This document shows positions 42,337 to 51,103 of a DNA stretch of 64,000 nucleotides, piece after piece. How positions within the stretch are numbered: position 1 is the stretch's first letter; every line of letters begins with the position of its first letter. The translations under genes and the position numbers were made by a program. Source of the stretch: Muriicola marianensis. GTDB taxonomy: Bacteria; Bacteroidota; Bacteroidia; Flavobacteriales; Flavobacteriaceae. The notes below the pieces were generated by a model, which worked only from the letters and a program-made list of their open reading frames with translations, was not told the origin of the DNA and made no database searches. The stretch is from NCBI RefSeq assembly GCF_014638095.1, contig NZ_BMFH01000001.1, forward strand, positions 310,001-374,000. Reading direction: 5' to 3'.

Positions 42337-44748
42337 ATGGACCCGAAGCTTCAAACCAGTGAGGACATTTCCTTCGACGAATTTCGGAAGCAGATACTGA
42401 ACGATTACCAGATCGCCGTAATGAGTCGGGAATGCAGCCTGCTAGGAAGGCGGGAAGTTCTCACGGGAAAAGCAAAATTTGGCATCTTCGGGGACGGGAA
42501 GGAATTGCCGCAGCTCGCCATGGCACGAGCCTTTAAAAATGGCGATTTTCGAAGCGGCTACTACAGGGATCAGACCTTTATGATGGCCCTTGAGCTGTTG
42601 ACTCCAAAAGAATTCTTCCACGGCCTGTATGCCACCACCGATCTGGAAAAAGAGCCTATGAGCGCAGGTCGTCAGATGGGAGGGCATTTTGGGACGTACA
42701 GTCTCAGCGAAGACGGCACCTGGAAAGATCTCACCCAACAGAAGAACAGCAGTCCGGACATCTCCCCTACGGCCGGACAAATGCCCCGGCTTCTCGGTTT
42801 GGCACTCGCCTCCAAAGTCTATAGAAATGAAAAGGGCCTGCGAGCTGAAAAGTTTACGGACAATGGAAATGAGGTCGCCTGGGGTACGATAGGTAATGCG
42901 AGTACGAGTGAAGGTCATTTTTTCGAAACTATCAATGCGGCCGGGGTCTTGCAGGTTCCTATGGTCGTCAGTATCTGGGATGATGAATACGGAATCTCTG
43001 TGCCTGCCAAATACCAGACCACCAAGGAAGATATCTCGGCCATTCTATCGGGTTTCCAGCGAACGGAAGTCGAACCCGGGTATGAAATCCTGAAGGTAAA
43101 AGGTTGGGATTATACTGCCCTGATCCACACCTACGAGAACGCCTCTGATATTGCTCGGGAAGAACACGTACCTGTCATCATACACGTAACGGAACTCACC
43201 CAGCCACAAGGTCACAGCACCTCGGGATCGCATGAACGCTATAAGAGCGAAGATCGACTGGCCTGGGAAAAAGAGAACGACTGCAATAAGCGCTTCAGGG
43301 AATGGATACTTTCGAATCGCATCGCCTCTGAAGAGGATCTGAAATCACTGGAGAAAAAGATCAAGACTGAGGTTCGTATGGCGAGGAAAGATGCCTGGAA
43401 TGAATTCCTTAACCCTCACAAGGAAGACAAGAAGAAATTGGTCGGCCTGCTCGAATCACTGGCACAAAGCAGCCCGAATAAGGCTTTTATTTCCAGGATC
43501 AAGAATGATCTCATCGCAGTGGAAGAGCCTCTGAAAAAAGATCTGGCTTCTCTTTCCAGGAAGGCCCTGCGCTATGTTCTCGGTGAGACTACTCCACAGA
43601 AAAAAGCCCTGGAAGAATGGATCTCTGGTTTCATGCAAAGGAACCAGCCTCATTTCAGCTCTCACCTCTACAGTGAGTTGCCCAACAATGCGACAAACAT
43701 CCAAGAGGTATTGCCTACATACGATGACAACCCGGAACAGGTAGATGGCAGGATCATCTTGCGGGATAATTTCGATGCTCTTTTCTCTAAGTATCCCGAG
43801 TTGATGATCTTCGGGGAAGACAGTGGTGCCATAGGGGATGTCAACCAGGGACTGGAAGGATTACAGAAAAAATACGGGGAGATCCGCATCTCGGATACCG
43901 GAATCCGGGAAGCTACCATCGTGGGACAGGGCATAGGTCTTGCCCTGAGAGGACTGCGGCCTATAGCCGAGATCCAGTATCTCGATTATCTCATGTACGG
44001 CCTGCAAACCCTGAGCGACGATCTGGCCACCCTGCTCTACCGAACCGTGGGCAAACAAAAGGCACCCCTAATCGTAAGGACCAGGGGTCACCGTCTGGAA
44101 GGGATCTGGCATTCAGGATCACAGATGGGTGGTATCATCCACCTGCTGAGGGGGATGTACATACTGGTACCCCGAAATATGACCAAAGCAGCCGGTTTCT
44201 ACAACACCCTGCTGAAAAGCGATGAGCCTGCGCTGATCGTTGAAAGCCTCAATGGATATCGCCTCAAAGAGGCGAAGCCCGCAAATTTGGGAGAGCTGTG
44301 TACGCCGATCGGACTCGTAGAAGTAGTAAAACCAGGTACAGATATTACCGTGGTCTCTTATGGTTCCACCCTGAGGATCGTCCTGGATGTGGCCGAGGAA
44401 TTAAAAGAGGTGGGCATAGACGCTGAAGTGATCGATGCACAATCACTCCTGCCCTTCGACCTCCACAGTGATGTTCTCAAAAGCGTGAAAAAAACCAGCC
44501 GTCTGCTCATCGTCGATGAAGATGTGCCGGGTGGATGTTCTGCCTATCTCATGCAAGAGATCATAGAAAAACAGGGAGCCTACAGGTATCTCGACAGTGC
44601 TCCTCAAACCCTTAGTGCAAAAGCGCACAGGCCGGCTTATGCCTCGGATGGGGATTATTTTTCCAAGCCCAATGCCGAAGACATTTTTGAAAAGATCTAC
44701 CAGATCATGCACGAGGCCAGCCCTTCGGATTTTCCTGAGCTTCGCTAA
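42337..44748 (+). CDS. Second 2-oxoacid dehydrogenase E1 alpha/beta fusion, with altered TPP-motif residues
   Basis: An 803-residue TPP-enzyme fusion. An E1-alpha-like region lies at about 40-310. A linker with charged helices (about 310-460) follows. The E1-beta-like half is at about 470-803 (LMIFGEDSGAIGDVNQGLEGLQKKYG, IVDEDVPGGCSAYLMQEI). In the alpha half, the metal/TPP motif reads GNASTSEGH (186-194), where BCKDH has GEGA.SEGD. The matching downstream NNGYG position reads DDEYG (215-219). The usual acidic residue and Asn are therefore N and D. Such longer versions occur in other Bacteroidota, so it is probably a functional variant with other substrate preference. It is 64 bases upstream of the kinase-aminotransferase gene. 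Confidence 0.82.
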   Translation: MDPKLQTSEDISFDEFRKQILNDYQIAVMSRECSLLGRREVLTGKAKFGIFGDGKELPQLAMARAFKNGDFRSGYYRDQTFMMALELLTPKEFFHGLYATTDLEKEPMSAGRQMGGHFGTYSLSEDGTWKDLTQQKNSSPDISPTAGQMPRLLGLALASKVYRNEKGLRAEKFTDNGNEVAWGTIGNASTSEGHFFETINAAGVLQVPMVVSIWDDEYGISVPAKYQTTKEDISAILSGFQRTEVEPGYEILKVKGWDYTALIHTYENASDIAREEHVPVIIHVTELTQPQGHSTSGSHERYKSEDRLAWEKENDCNKRFREWILSNRIASEEDLKSLEKKIKTEVRMARKDAWNEFLNPHKEDKKKLVGLLESLAQSSPNKAFISRIKNDLIAVEEPLKKDLASLSRKALRYVLGETTPQKKALEEWISGFMQRNQPHFSSHLYSELPNNATNIQEVLPTYDDNPEQVDGRIILRDNFDALFSKYPELMIFGEDSGAIGDVNQGLEGLQKKYGEIRISDTGIREATIVGQGIGLALRGLRPIAEIQYLDYLMYGLQTLSDDLATLLYRTVGKQKAPLIVRTRGHRLEGIWHSGSQMGGIIHLLRGMYILVPRNMTKAAGFYNTLLKSDEPALIVESLNGYRLKEAKPANLGELCTPIGLVEVVKPGTDITVVSYGSTLRIVLDVAEELKEVGIDAEVIDAQSLLPFDLHSDVLKSVKKTSRLLIVDEDVPGGCSAYLMQEIIEKQGAYRYLDSAPQTLSAKAHRPAYASDGDYFSKPNAEDIFEKIYQIMHEASPSDFPELR

Positions 44749-44812
44749 GTAAAAAATCCTTTTCCTTCTCTTATAATTGTCCTATGTTTAGGGATCTCAA
44801 CCCTGAGCGTAT

Positions 44813-47074
44813 ATGTCTGTAAAGAAGATCCTTGAACAAGAGTACAGCCTCGAGGTATTTCACCTTGCACCCATGGAGGGGTATATTAGCACCAACATTA
44901 AGGTGGAATCGGATTCGGGGATTTACGTTTGTAAAAAATATACGGATACTCAGCGAACAAGGGAGGAACTCCAGGCCGAGGACAGGGTTCTGGACCTGTT
45001 GGGAAAGATAGAGAACTGTGCTTTCTCCCGCCGGATCTGCACCAAAACCGGGGCGCCCTATGCGGAGCATGAAGGTTCGCTTTACAGGCTCCTGACCTAT
45101 CTGGAGGGACAATTCCTGGCCACTGTCCCTCAGAACCCCGAGTTACTGGGCGACCTGGGAAGAATCCTTGGCAGGATGGATTCCTTACTGTCTTCCACCT
45201 CTGAAGTTGTTCTTGAGGCAAAAGACCTCGATTGGGACTTAAGGAATACCAACCGCTGCCTTCCCCTGCTCCATCAGATCCCTAGTCCCTCCGACAGAAG
45301 TCTGGTGGCTTATTATCTCCTGCAGTTCGACGACCAGATATCGCCTGTATCCCATCACTTTAGAAAATCACTTATCTACGGCGATGCCAATGACTGGAAT
45401 ATCCTCACCGACGGCAAGAAAGTAACAGGGATCATCGATTTTGGTGATATTTGCCATACCTGGACAATAAATGAGATAGCCATCGGGATGACCTATGTGA
45501 TGATGCACAAAGATCACCCGCTGGAGTTTGGGAGATACGTTCTGGAAGCCTACCACAAGGAAATGCCTCTTACAGAACTCGAATGTGACAGCCTGTACTG
45601 GCTTATCGCGGCCAGGCTCTGTATCAGTGTTTGTAAATCTGCTGTAGCTTCTGGTGGGAAACAAGCATCTTCTTACATCACCATCAGTGAAAAAGGGGCC
45701 TGGGCTTTGTTATACCGGCTACTGAAGATCAATCCGATTACGGCGGCCAATTCTTTCAGGGAAGTTTGCGGATTCAGTAAGCAGGATACGGTATCAACTG
45801 CCGGACTCCTCAAGAACAGGAAGGAGCACTTCGGGAAGAACCTTTCCATCAGCTACGCGGATCCCATTCCCATGGACCGTGCAGCTTTTCAGTATATGTA
45901 TGATACAAAGGGAAACACCTTCCTGGATGCTTATAACAACATCATGCTTGTGGGTCACTGCCATCCCCGGGTGGTGGAGGCAGGCCGAAGGGCCATGGCT
46001 AAACTCAATACCAATACCCGTTATCTCTACGAAGCCCTGGAGGAATACAGCTCTGCCCTCCTTGCCAGGTTCCCCCAGAAACTCAACAAGATCTATTTCG
46101 TGAATTCAGGCAGTGAGGCCAGTGACCTTGCCATCAGGATGGCCAAATACCATACCCGGAAGAAAAAGGTGGCTGTGCTGGACAGCGGCTATCACGGGCA
46201 CACCCAAACAGGGATGCAGATCAGCGCTTACAAGTACCAGAACCCGGGCAGTGAAGGCAAGCCGGAGGAAACTCTTGAATTGTCTCTGCCCAAGGTATTT
46301 GGCAGTCCCTGGAAGGATGACGGAACGGCCGGACAAAACTATTCCCGGGAAGCCATTGAAAAGATACAACAAACAAAAGGTGAGATTGCGGCCTTCATTG
46401 CTGAGCCCATAGTAGGCTGTGGTGGGCAGGTACCGCTGGCAAAAGGATATCTGAATGCGGTATATCCGGAGATCAGAGCGCAGGGAGGCGTTGTCATCAG
46501 CGATGAGGTACAGGTAGGTTTCGGAAGGCTTGGAGAAGTATTTTGGGGCTACGAACTCTATGGAGTTGTCCCGGACATGGTCATACTGGGTAAACCGATG
46601 GGCAACGGGCATCCTATAGGTGCCGTGGTCACTACGGATGAAATCGCCGAGTCCTTCGGACATGGCCCTGAATTTTTCAGTTCTTTTGGCGGGAATCCCG
46701 TTTCCTGCCGCATCGGGCTGGCGGTCCTGGAGGTAATTGCGGAAGAGAACAGGCAGGAACACGCTAAGAATACCGGTGAATACCTTAAGTCTGGCTTAAA
46801 CGATTTGAGGAATAAATACCCGGTAATTGCAGATGTACGGGGTCATGGCTTGTTTCTTGGAGTGGAATTAACCAACCAGGACGGCCAGCCCCTGACCAAG
46901 CTCGCTTCGGTCCTTAAGAATGAATTGCGAAATCAATTTGTCCTGGTAAGCACGGACGGACCCTTTGACAACGTACTAAAAATCAAGCCTCCTTTAAATT
47001 TCAACCGGGAAAATTCGGATGAGCTCATTTTTAAAATGGACATGATTCTCGGCCAAAACATTGTTTTATTCTAA
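44813..47074 (+). CDS. Fusion of APH-type kinase and class-III aminotransferase/phospholyase
   Basis: A 753-residue two-domain protein. Residues about 1-310 are an aminoglycoside-phosphotransferase fold with catalytic YGDANDWN (189-196) and metal-binding DFGD (209-212). Residues about 335-753 are a class-III PLP enzyme: NSGSEASDLAIRMA, DSGYHGHT, then ISDEVQVGFGR, and the PLP lysine in ILGKPMGNGHP (Lys594). The pair resembles the vertebrate hydroxylysine kinase and the 5-phosphohydroxylysine/phosphoethanolamine phospholyases, which are known as bacterial fusions. The protein probably phosphorylates an amino alcohol or hydroxy-amino acid, then eliminates phosphate and ammonia. A peptidase domain found between the two in some fusions is absent here. 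Confidence 0.85.
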   Translation: MSVKKILEQEYSLEVFHLAPMEGYISTNIKVESDSGIYVCKKYTDTQRTREELQAEDRVLDLLGKIENCAFSRRICTKTGAPYAEHEGSLYRLLTYLEGQFLATVPQNPELLGDLGRILGRMDSLLSSTSEVVLEAKDLDWDLRNTNRCLPLLHQIPSPSDRSLVAYYLLQFDDQISPVSHHFRKSLIYGDANDWNILTDGKKVTGIIDFGDICHTWTINEIAIGMTYVMMHKDHPLEFGRYVLEAYHKEMPLTELECDSLYWLIAARLCISVCKSAVASGGKQASSYITISEKGAWALLYRLLKINPITAANSFREVCGFSKQDTVSTAGLLKNRKEHFGKNLSISYADPIPMDRAAFQYMYDTKGNTFLDAYNNIMLVGHCHPRVVEAGRRAMAKLNTNTRYLYEALEEYSSALLARFPQKLNKIYFVNSGSEASDLAIRMAKYHTRKKKVAVLDSGYHGHTQTGMQISAYKYQNPGSEGKPEETLELSLPKVFGSPWKDDGTAGQNYSREAIEKIQQTKGEIAAFIAEPIVGCGGQVPLAKGYLNAVYPEIRAQGGVVISDEVQVGFGRLGEVFWGYELYGVVPDMVILGKPMGNGHPIGAVVTTDEIAESFGHGPEFFSSFGGNPVSCRIGLAVLEVIAEENRQEHAKNTGEYLKSGLNDLRNKYPVIADVRGHGLFLGVELTNQDGQPLTKLASVLKNELRNQFVLVSTDGPFDNVLKIKPPLNFNRENSDELIFKMDMILGQNIVLF

Positions 47075-47111
47075 AAAAACTTTACATTTATTTAACATAT
47101 CCCCAAATATC

Positions 47112-47489
47112 ATGAAAAATAGCTTACAAGTTAACATAGGATTGGCCCTGCTGAGAATCTCTGCTTCCGCTATGATGCTGGCTCACGGCTATCCCAAATT
47201 CCAGAAACTTATCTCAGGAGATTTTGAGTTCGGTGATCCTATCGGACTCGGTGCCACGCCTACCCTTTTTCTGGCGATAATTGCAGAGTTTATATGTCCG
47301 ATCCTGATCATTATCGGTTTTAAGACCCGTTGGGCTGCCATTCCTACTGCAATAACGATGGCGGTGGCCGCATTTATCGTTCATGGTGAAGACCCGTTTG
47401 GAACCAAGGAAAAAGCATTGCTCTTCCTCTCCATGTTCGTGGTGATCATGTTATTGGGACCCGGCAAATTCAGTGTGGACAAAAAATAG
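47112..47489 (+). CDS. DoxX family membrane protein
   Basis: A 125-residue inner-membrane protein with four hydrophobic segments. LALLRISASAMMLAHGYPKFQKL opens the DoxX fold. FLAIIAEFICPILIIIGFKTRWAAIPTAITMAVAAFIVHGEDPF follows, then LLFLSMFVVIMLLGPG. DoxX proteins are often linked to quinone, thiosulfate or stress redox functions, without a fixed activity. The ATG at 47112 was chosen; the open frame continues 17 codons upstream, but with charged residues and overlap with the fusion gene. It ends 1 base from the convergent holA stop. Confidence 0.88.
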   Translation: MKNSLQVNIGLALLRISASAMMLAHGYPKFQKLISGDFEFGDPIGLGATPTLFLAIIAEFICPILIIIGFKTRWAAIPTAITMAVAAFIVHGEDPFGTKEKALLFLSMFVVIMLLGPGKFSVDKK

Positions 47490-47490
47490 T

Positions 47491-48495
47491 CTACATGATC
47501 TTGACCAGCAGTTCCTTTAACAGGTCGCCCTGGCTCATGTTGTAGGCTCCCACCCCTTTTCCTTTCATATCGAGTTCTCTCAGGTAAGACACAACCTTAC
47601 TTGATTTCTTCATTGAATAATTCCTGGCTGCAACCTGGAACTCATCAACGAAATACGGATTGATCCTCAGCGCACTGGCCACGTTCCGGGGTGAATGGTC
47701 ATTGAGTCCGTGATACTGAAGCAATTGGGTGAAAAAGGTATGAAGCAGGGAAACCGTTACCACAAAAGGGTTGTCCTTCGGATTCTGGGAGAAATAGGTG
47801 GCGATGCGTGTGGCCTTTACGATGTCCTTCTCCCCTATGGCCTTCTTCAGTTCAAAATTGTTGTAATCCTTGCTGATGCCAATGTGTTTTTCGACTACCT
47901 CAGGGGTGATTTCAGTTCCTTCAGGTAGCACAACGGAAAGCTTTTCCAGTTCATTATGGATGCGACTGAGGTCCGTCCCCAGGAATTCCACTAACAAGAT
48001 AGAGGCCTTGTGCGAAATGGGATACCCTTTGGACTTCAGTACCCTGCGGATCCATTCCGATACCTGATTCTCATACAGCTTTTTGCTTTCGAAAACCAAC
48101 CCATTTGGCGCCTTTAAAACTTTGTGGAGCTTTTTTCGTTTATCCAGTTTCTTGTATTTGTAACAGATCACCAAAACCGTGGAGGGCTGAGGGTTTTCTG
48201 CATAAGGTGCCAGTTGTTCTATGGTCCTGGAGAGGTGCTGTGCTTCTTTGACAATGATCACCTGGCGTTCAGCCATCATAGGAAAACGCTTGGCATTGGA
48301 AACGATATCGTCTATGGATACATCCTTTCCGTAGAGGACCATTTGGTTGAACCCCTTTTCTTCCTCGGTAAGAACATTCGCTCCTATGTATTCCGCGATC
48401 CGGTCTATGTAGTACCCTTCATCCCCCATCAGAAAATAAACAGGTAGTATTTTCCTGTTGCGGATGTCATCAATAAGTCGTTTTACTTCTTCCAT
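47491..48495 (-). CDS. holA: DNA polymerase III delta subunit
   Basis: A 334-residue clamp-loader subunit starting at ATG 48495 (MEEVKRLIDDIRNRKILPVYFLMGDEGYYIDRIAEYI), the normal HolA N-terminus. FPMMAERQVIIVKEAQHLSR and ILLVEFLGTDLSRIHNELEKL are family blocks; VEKHIGISKDYNNFELKKAIGEKD lies before the C-terminal helical collar domain. It opens the beta clamp in the DnaX complex. The 76 codons upstream of this ATG would run into the divergent nuclease-like gene and show no family similarity. The start codons of the two divergent genes are only 27 bases apart. Confidence 0.92.
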   Translation of the reverse strand: MEEVKRLIDDIRNRKILPVYFLMGDEGYYIDRIAEYIGANVLTEEEKGFNQMVLYGKDVSIDDIVSNAKRFPMMAERQVIIVKEAQHLSRTIEQLAPYAENPQPSTVLVICYKYKKLDKRKKLHKVLKAPNGLVFESKKLYENQVSEWIRRVLKSKGYPISHKASILLVEFLGTDLSRIHNELEKLSVVLPEGTEITPEVVEKHIGISKDYNNFELKKAIGEKDIVKATRIATYFSQNPKDNPFVVTVSLLHTFFTQLLQYHGLNDHSPRNVASALRINPYFVDEFQVAARNYSMKKSSKVVSYLRELDMKGKGVGAYNMSQGDLLKELLVKIM

Positions 48496-48522
48496 CAAAA
48501 AAAAAATCGACAATTTTGCGGG

Positions 48523-48978
48523 ATGGAAAATCTGAATTTTCCGGGGTACCATTTTCGTTTCAAAAATAGCGAAAATAACCCCCTGATCTTTGATGTGGTC
48601 CGCAAAAAATTTGTGGCCTTGCAACCCGAGGAATGGGTGAGACAGCATGTTGTCCGATACCTGCATGAAACCAAGAACTACCCTCTGAGCCTGATCAATG
48701 TAGAGAAGCAGATCAGGGTTCACACCCTCTCAAAGCGCTTCGACATCGTCGTGTACTCCCCAAATGGAGAGATTGAGATCCTGGTAGAATGCAAGGCGCC
48801 CAAAGTAAAGATAACAGAGGATTCATTCGACCAGGCTGCCAGGTACAACCTCGATCTAAGAGCTCGTTTTCTGCTCGTTACCAATGGGTTGGACCACTAC
48901 TTTTGCAGGATCGACTATAAGAATTCCTCTTATATTTTTATCGAGGACTTCCCTTCTTATACGGGGAGAACCGCATAA
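48523..48978 (+). CDS. Stand-alone HsdR_N-type PD-(D/E)XK nuclease-like protein
   Basis: A 151-residue protein matching the N-terminal nuclease domain of type I restriction HsdR. Candidate active-site residues are Asp74 (KRFDIVVYSP), Glu89 and Lys91 (ILVECKAPK), the classic D...ExK spacing. The N-terminal half has WVRQHVVRYLHETKNYPL. No helicase, methylase or specificity subunit is nearby, so it is not part of a restriction system here. Homologues are widespread in Bacteroidota as a lone gene next to holA, which suggests a housekeeping DNA function (inference). The start lies 27 bases from the holA start on the opposite strand. Confidence 0.82.
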   Translation: MENLNFPGYHFRFKNSENNPLIFDVVRKKFVALQPEEWVRQHVVRYLHETKNYPLSLINVEKQIRVHTLSKRFDIVVYSPNGEIEILVECKAPKVKITEDSFDQAARYNLDLRARFLLVTNGLDHYFCRIDYKNSSYIFIEDFPSYTGRTA

Positions 48979-49080
48979 AGCTGTGGTTTTAACCTACCCG
49001 GCCATATGCGATTTATTTCTTTACTTTGTGGCCTTGCCTACTTCACCTGTCGCGGCAATAAATAAATCCGGAATCTGAAC

Positions 49081-50085
49081 ATGTTGAACTTAGCGGTCGT
49101 CATACTCAACTGGAACGGAGAAGCCCTGCTTAAAACCTATTTGCCTTCCGTGATCGAAAATTCCGTGGAAGCAGATATCTATGTGGCAGACAATGCATCA
49201 ACCGACGGGTCTGTGGCATTTCTACGAAAAAATTATCCCGAGATCAAGATCATTCAGAATTCTACCAATGGGGGTTTTGCCAAAGGTTACAACGATGCCC
49301 TGAAGGAGGTCGATGCAGATGTGTACTGTCTCCTTAATTCGGATGTGGAAGTAACCCCAAACTGGCTGAACCCTGTCATGGAGATCTTTGCAGAAAATCC
49401 GGATGTAGCTATCGTTCAACCCAAGATTCTCGACCTGCTTAAACCCGATCACTTTGAATATGCTGGGGCTGCAGGAGGTTTTCTGGACCAGCTGGGATAT
49501 CCCTTCTGCCGCGGCAGGATCTTTCAGTCGCTCGAACGGGATACCGGACAATACAATGATGTCTGTGAGATCTTCTGGGCAACGGGTGCTTGTATGTTCA
49601 TACGCAAAAAAGTCTTTGACGAGCTCGGGGGTTTTGACGAGGACTATTTCGCCCATCAGGAGGAAGTAGACCTCTGCTGGAGGGCTCAAAACAAAGGGTA
49701 TAAGATCTTGTACGTAGGTCGATCTGAGGTCCTTCACCTTGGTGGCTCTACCCTGAGCAATATGAATCCCAAGAAGACCTACCTGAACTTCAGGAATTCC
49801 CTCTTCTCCATTACCAAGAACCTTCCCCGCAAAAAAGCGCTGGTGATCATCCTGTTTAGGCTCTTACTAGACGGGATCGCCGCCATCCGTTTCATACTCC
49901 AGGGGAAAGGCAGGCATTGCATTGCCATCCTCAGGGCACACCTGAGCTATTACCGGCAATTCAGGAAGATGTATCGAAAACGGGAAAAAACAGATTTCGT
50001 AATAAAATATTACAAGACAAAATCCATTGTCCTCTCCCATTACGTATATAGAATAGGGTCTTTTAACGAATTAGTAAAAGATTAA
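49081..50085 (+). CDS. Glycosyltransferase family 2 (rhamnosyltransferase-like)
   Basis: A 334-residue GT-A enzyme. LNLAVVILNWNGEALLKTYLPSVIEN, then VADNASTDGSVAFL, carry the nucleotide-binding start. LLNSDVEVTPNWL holds the DxD-type motif, and ATGACMFIRKKVFDELGGFDEDYFAHQEEVDLCWRAQ is the acceptor/catalytic block with the conserved ED(x)DLC-like ending. A C-terminal amphipathic region (about 250-290) may attach it to the membrane. Probably adds sugar to a lipid-linked or cell-surface glycan. It stands alone, about 100 bases before an OmpA gene, without other polysaccharide genes. Confidence 0.9.
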   Translation: MLNLAVVILNWNGEALLKTYLPSVIENSVEADIYVADNASTDGSVAFLRKNYPEIKIIQNSTNGGFAKGYNDALKEVDADVYCLLNSDVEVTPNWLNPVMEIFAENPDVAIVQPKILDLLKPDHFEYAGAAGGFLDQLGYPFCRGRIFQSLERDTGQYNDVCEIFWATGACMFIRKKVFDELGGFDEDYFAHQEEVDLCWRAQNKGYKILYVGRSEVLHLGGSTLSNMNPKKTYLNFRNSLFSITKNLPRKKALVIILFRLLLDGIAAIRFILQGKGRHCIAILRAHLSYYRQFRKMYRKREKTDFVIKYYKTKSIVLSHYVYRIGSFNELVKD

Positions 50086-50187
50086 CTAAAACCTTATATT
50101 ACAGAATCCGCTTTTATATAATTTTGATCCCAAATAACAATAAAACCTAACAAAATCAATAATTCAAAAATTAAATCACTTAGTAAA

Positions 50188-51048
50188 ATGAAGAACATAT
50201 TATTAGGAAGCCTGGGAATGATGATCTTACTCTCCTCCTGTGTTTCCCAAAAGAAGTACGCCGAATTGGAAGCCAAACAAAAAGAGACCCAGGACCTGCT
50301 GAATTCGGCCACGGTAAAACTGAACAGTTGTTTGGAGGACAAGGCGTCAGCTACGGCCCGACTGAAAACCCTGGAAGATCAGAATGCTTTCCTGAAAGCC
50401 AATAACCAGGAGCTGATCAACAACATGGGCAACCTGACCACCCTGACCACCAAAGGAGCTGAGAACCTTGAAAAATCTCTGGAAAGCCTGCAGGAAAAAG
50501 ATCTTACCATCCGCAAATTGCAGGATGCCATCACCAGGAGGGATTCGGTTAACCTTGCACTGGTACAAAGCCTGAAAGGGGTACTGGGCAACCTGGATGA
50601 CGAGGATATCGAGATCAGCGTCGAAAAAGGAGTGGTATTTGTATCCATTTCCGATAAACTGCTCTTCAGCTCCGGAAGCTACAATGTAACTGCCGCTGCC
50701 AAAGAAGTTCTTGGAAAAGTGGCCAAGGTTGTCAACAACAAACCCGACTTTGAATTCATGGTCGAAGGACACACAGACAACGTACCTTATCAGAGCGGAG
50801 TTCTTCTTGACAACTGGGATCTCAGTGTGAAAAGGGCTACCTCTATCGTCAGGATACTTCAAAATGATTTCAAGGTGGATCCTGCCCGTATGACTGCAGC
50901 CGGTCGCAGCTACTACGTGCCTCTTATGAGCAACGACACAGCTGCCAATCGTTCCAAGAACCGAAGGACACGCATCGTAGTACTGCCTAAACTGGATCAG
51001 TTCTACAGCATGATCGAGGAAGGAATGAAAGACCCAGCGATCAAATAA
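50188..51048 (+). CDS. OmpA-family lipoprotein with coiled-coil stalk
   Basis: A 286-residue envelope protein. Signal peptide ending in lipobox LSSC (about Cys18). A coiled coil (about 24-115: YAELEAKQKETQDLLNSATVKLNSC, ENLEKSLESLQEKDLTIRKLQDA) spaces an OmpA C-terminal domain at about 150-275. That domain keeps VEGHTDNVPYQ, NWDLSVKRATSIVRIL and NRSKNRRTRIVV, so peptidoglycan binding is likely. The paralogue at 56058 shares the same layout but has lost these residues. A strong terminator follows. Confidence 0.9.
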   Translation: MKNILLGSLGMMILLSSCVSQKKYAELEAKQKETQDLLNSATVKLNSCLEDKASATARLKTLEDQNAFLKANNQELINNMGNLTTLTTKGAENLEKSLESLQEKDLTIRKLQDAITRRDSVNLALVQSLKGVLGNLDDEDIEISVEKGVVFVSISDKLLFSSGSYNVTAAAKEVLGKVAKVVNNKPDFEFMVEGHTDNVPYQSGVLLDNWDLSVKRATSIVRILQNDFKVDPARMTAAGRSYYVPLMSNDTAANRSKNRRTRIVVLPKLDQFYSMIEEGMKDPAIK

Positions 51049-51071
51049 GATCCTTAGAAAAGATGAAACCT

Positions 51072-51100
51072 AAACCGCGGTACTCAGTATCGCGGTTTTT
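51072..51100 (+). terminator. Rho-independent terminator after the OmpA gene
   Basis: AACCGCGGTAC (51073-51083) pairs with GTATCGCGGTT (51087-51097) with one G-T wobble, a TCA loop and a T tract beyond. Confidence 0.88.
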
Positions 51101-51103
51101 TAT

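Noticed and set aside
48496-48723. 76-codon upstream extension of holA
   Set aside because: It overlaps the divergent nuclease-like gene, and the HolA family start is MEEVKRLIDD at 48495.
48523-48978. Remnant of a type I restriction-modification system
   Set aside because: The gene is short but complete, with intact candidate catalytic residues, and no hsdM, hsdS or helicase fragments surround it.
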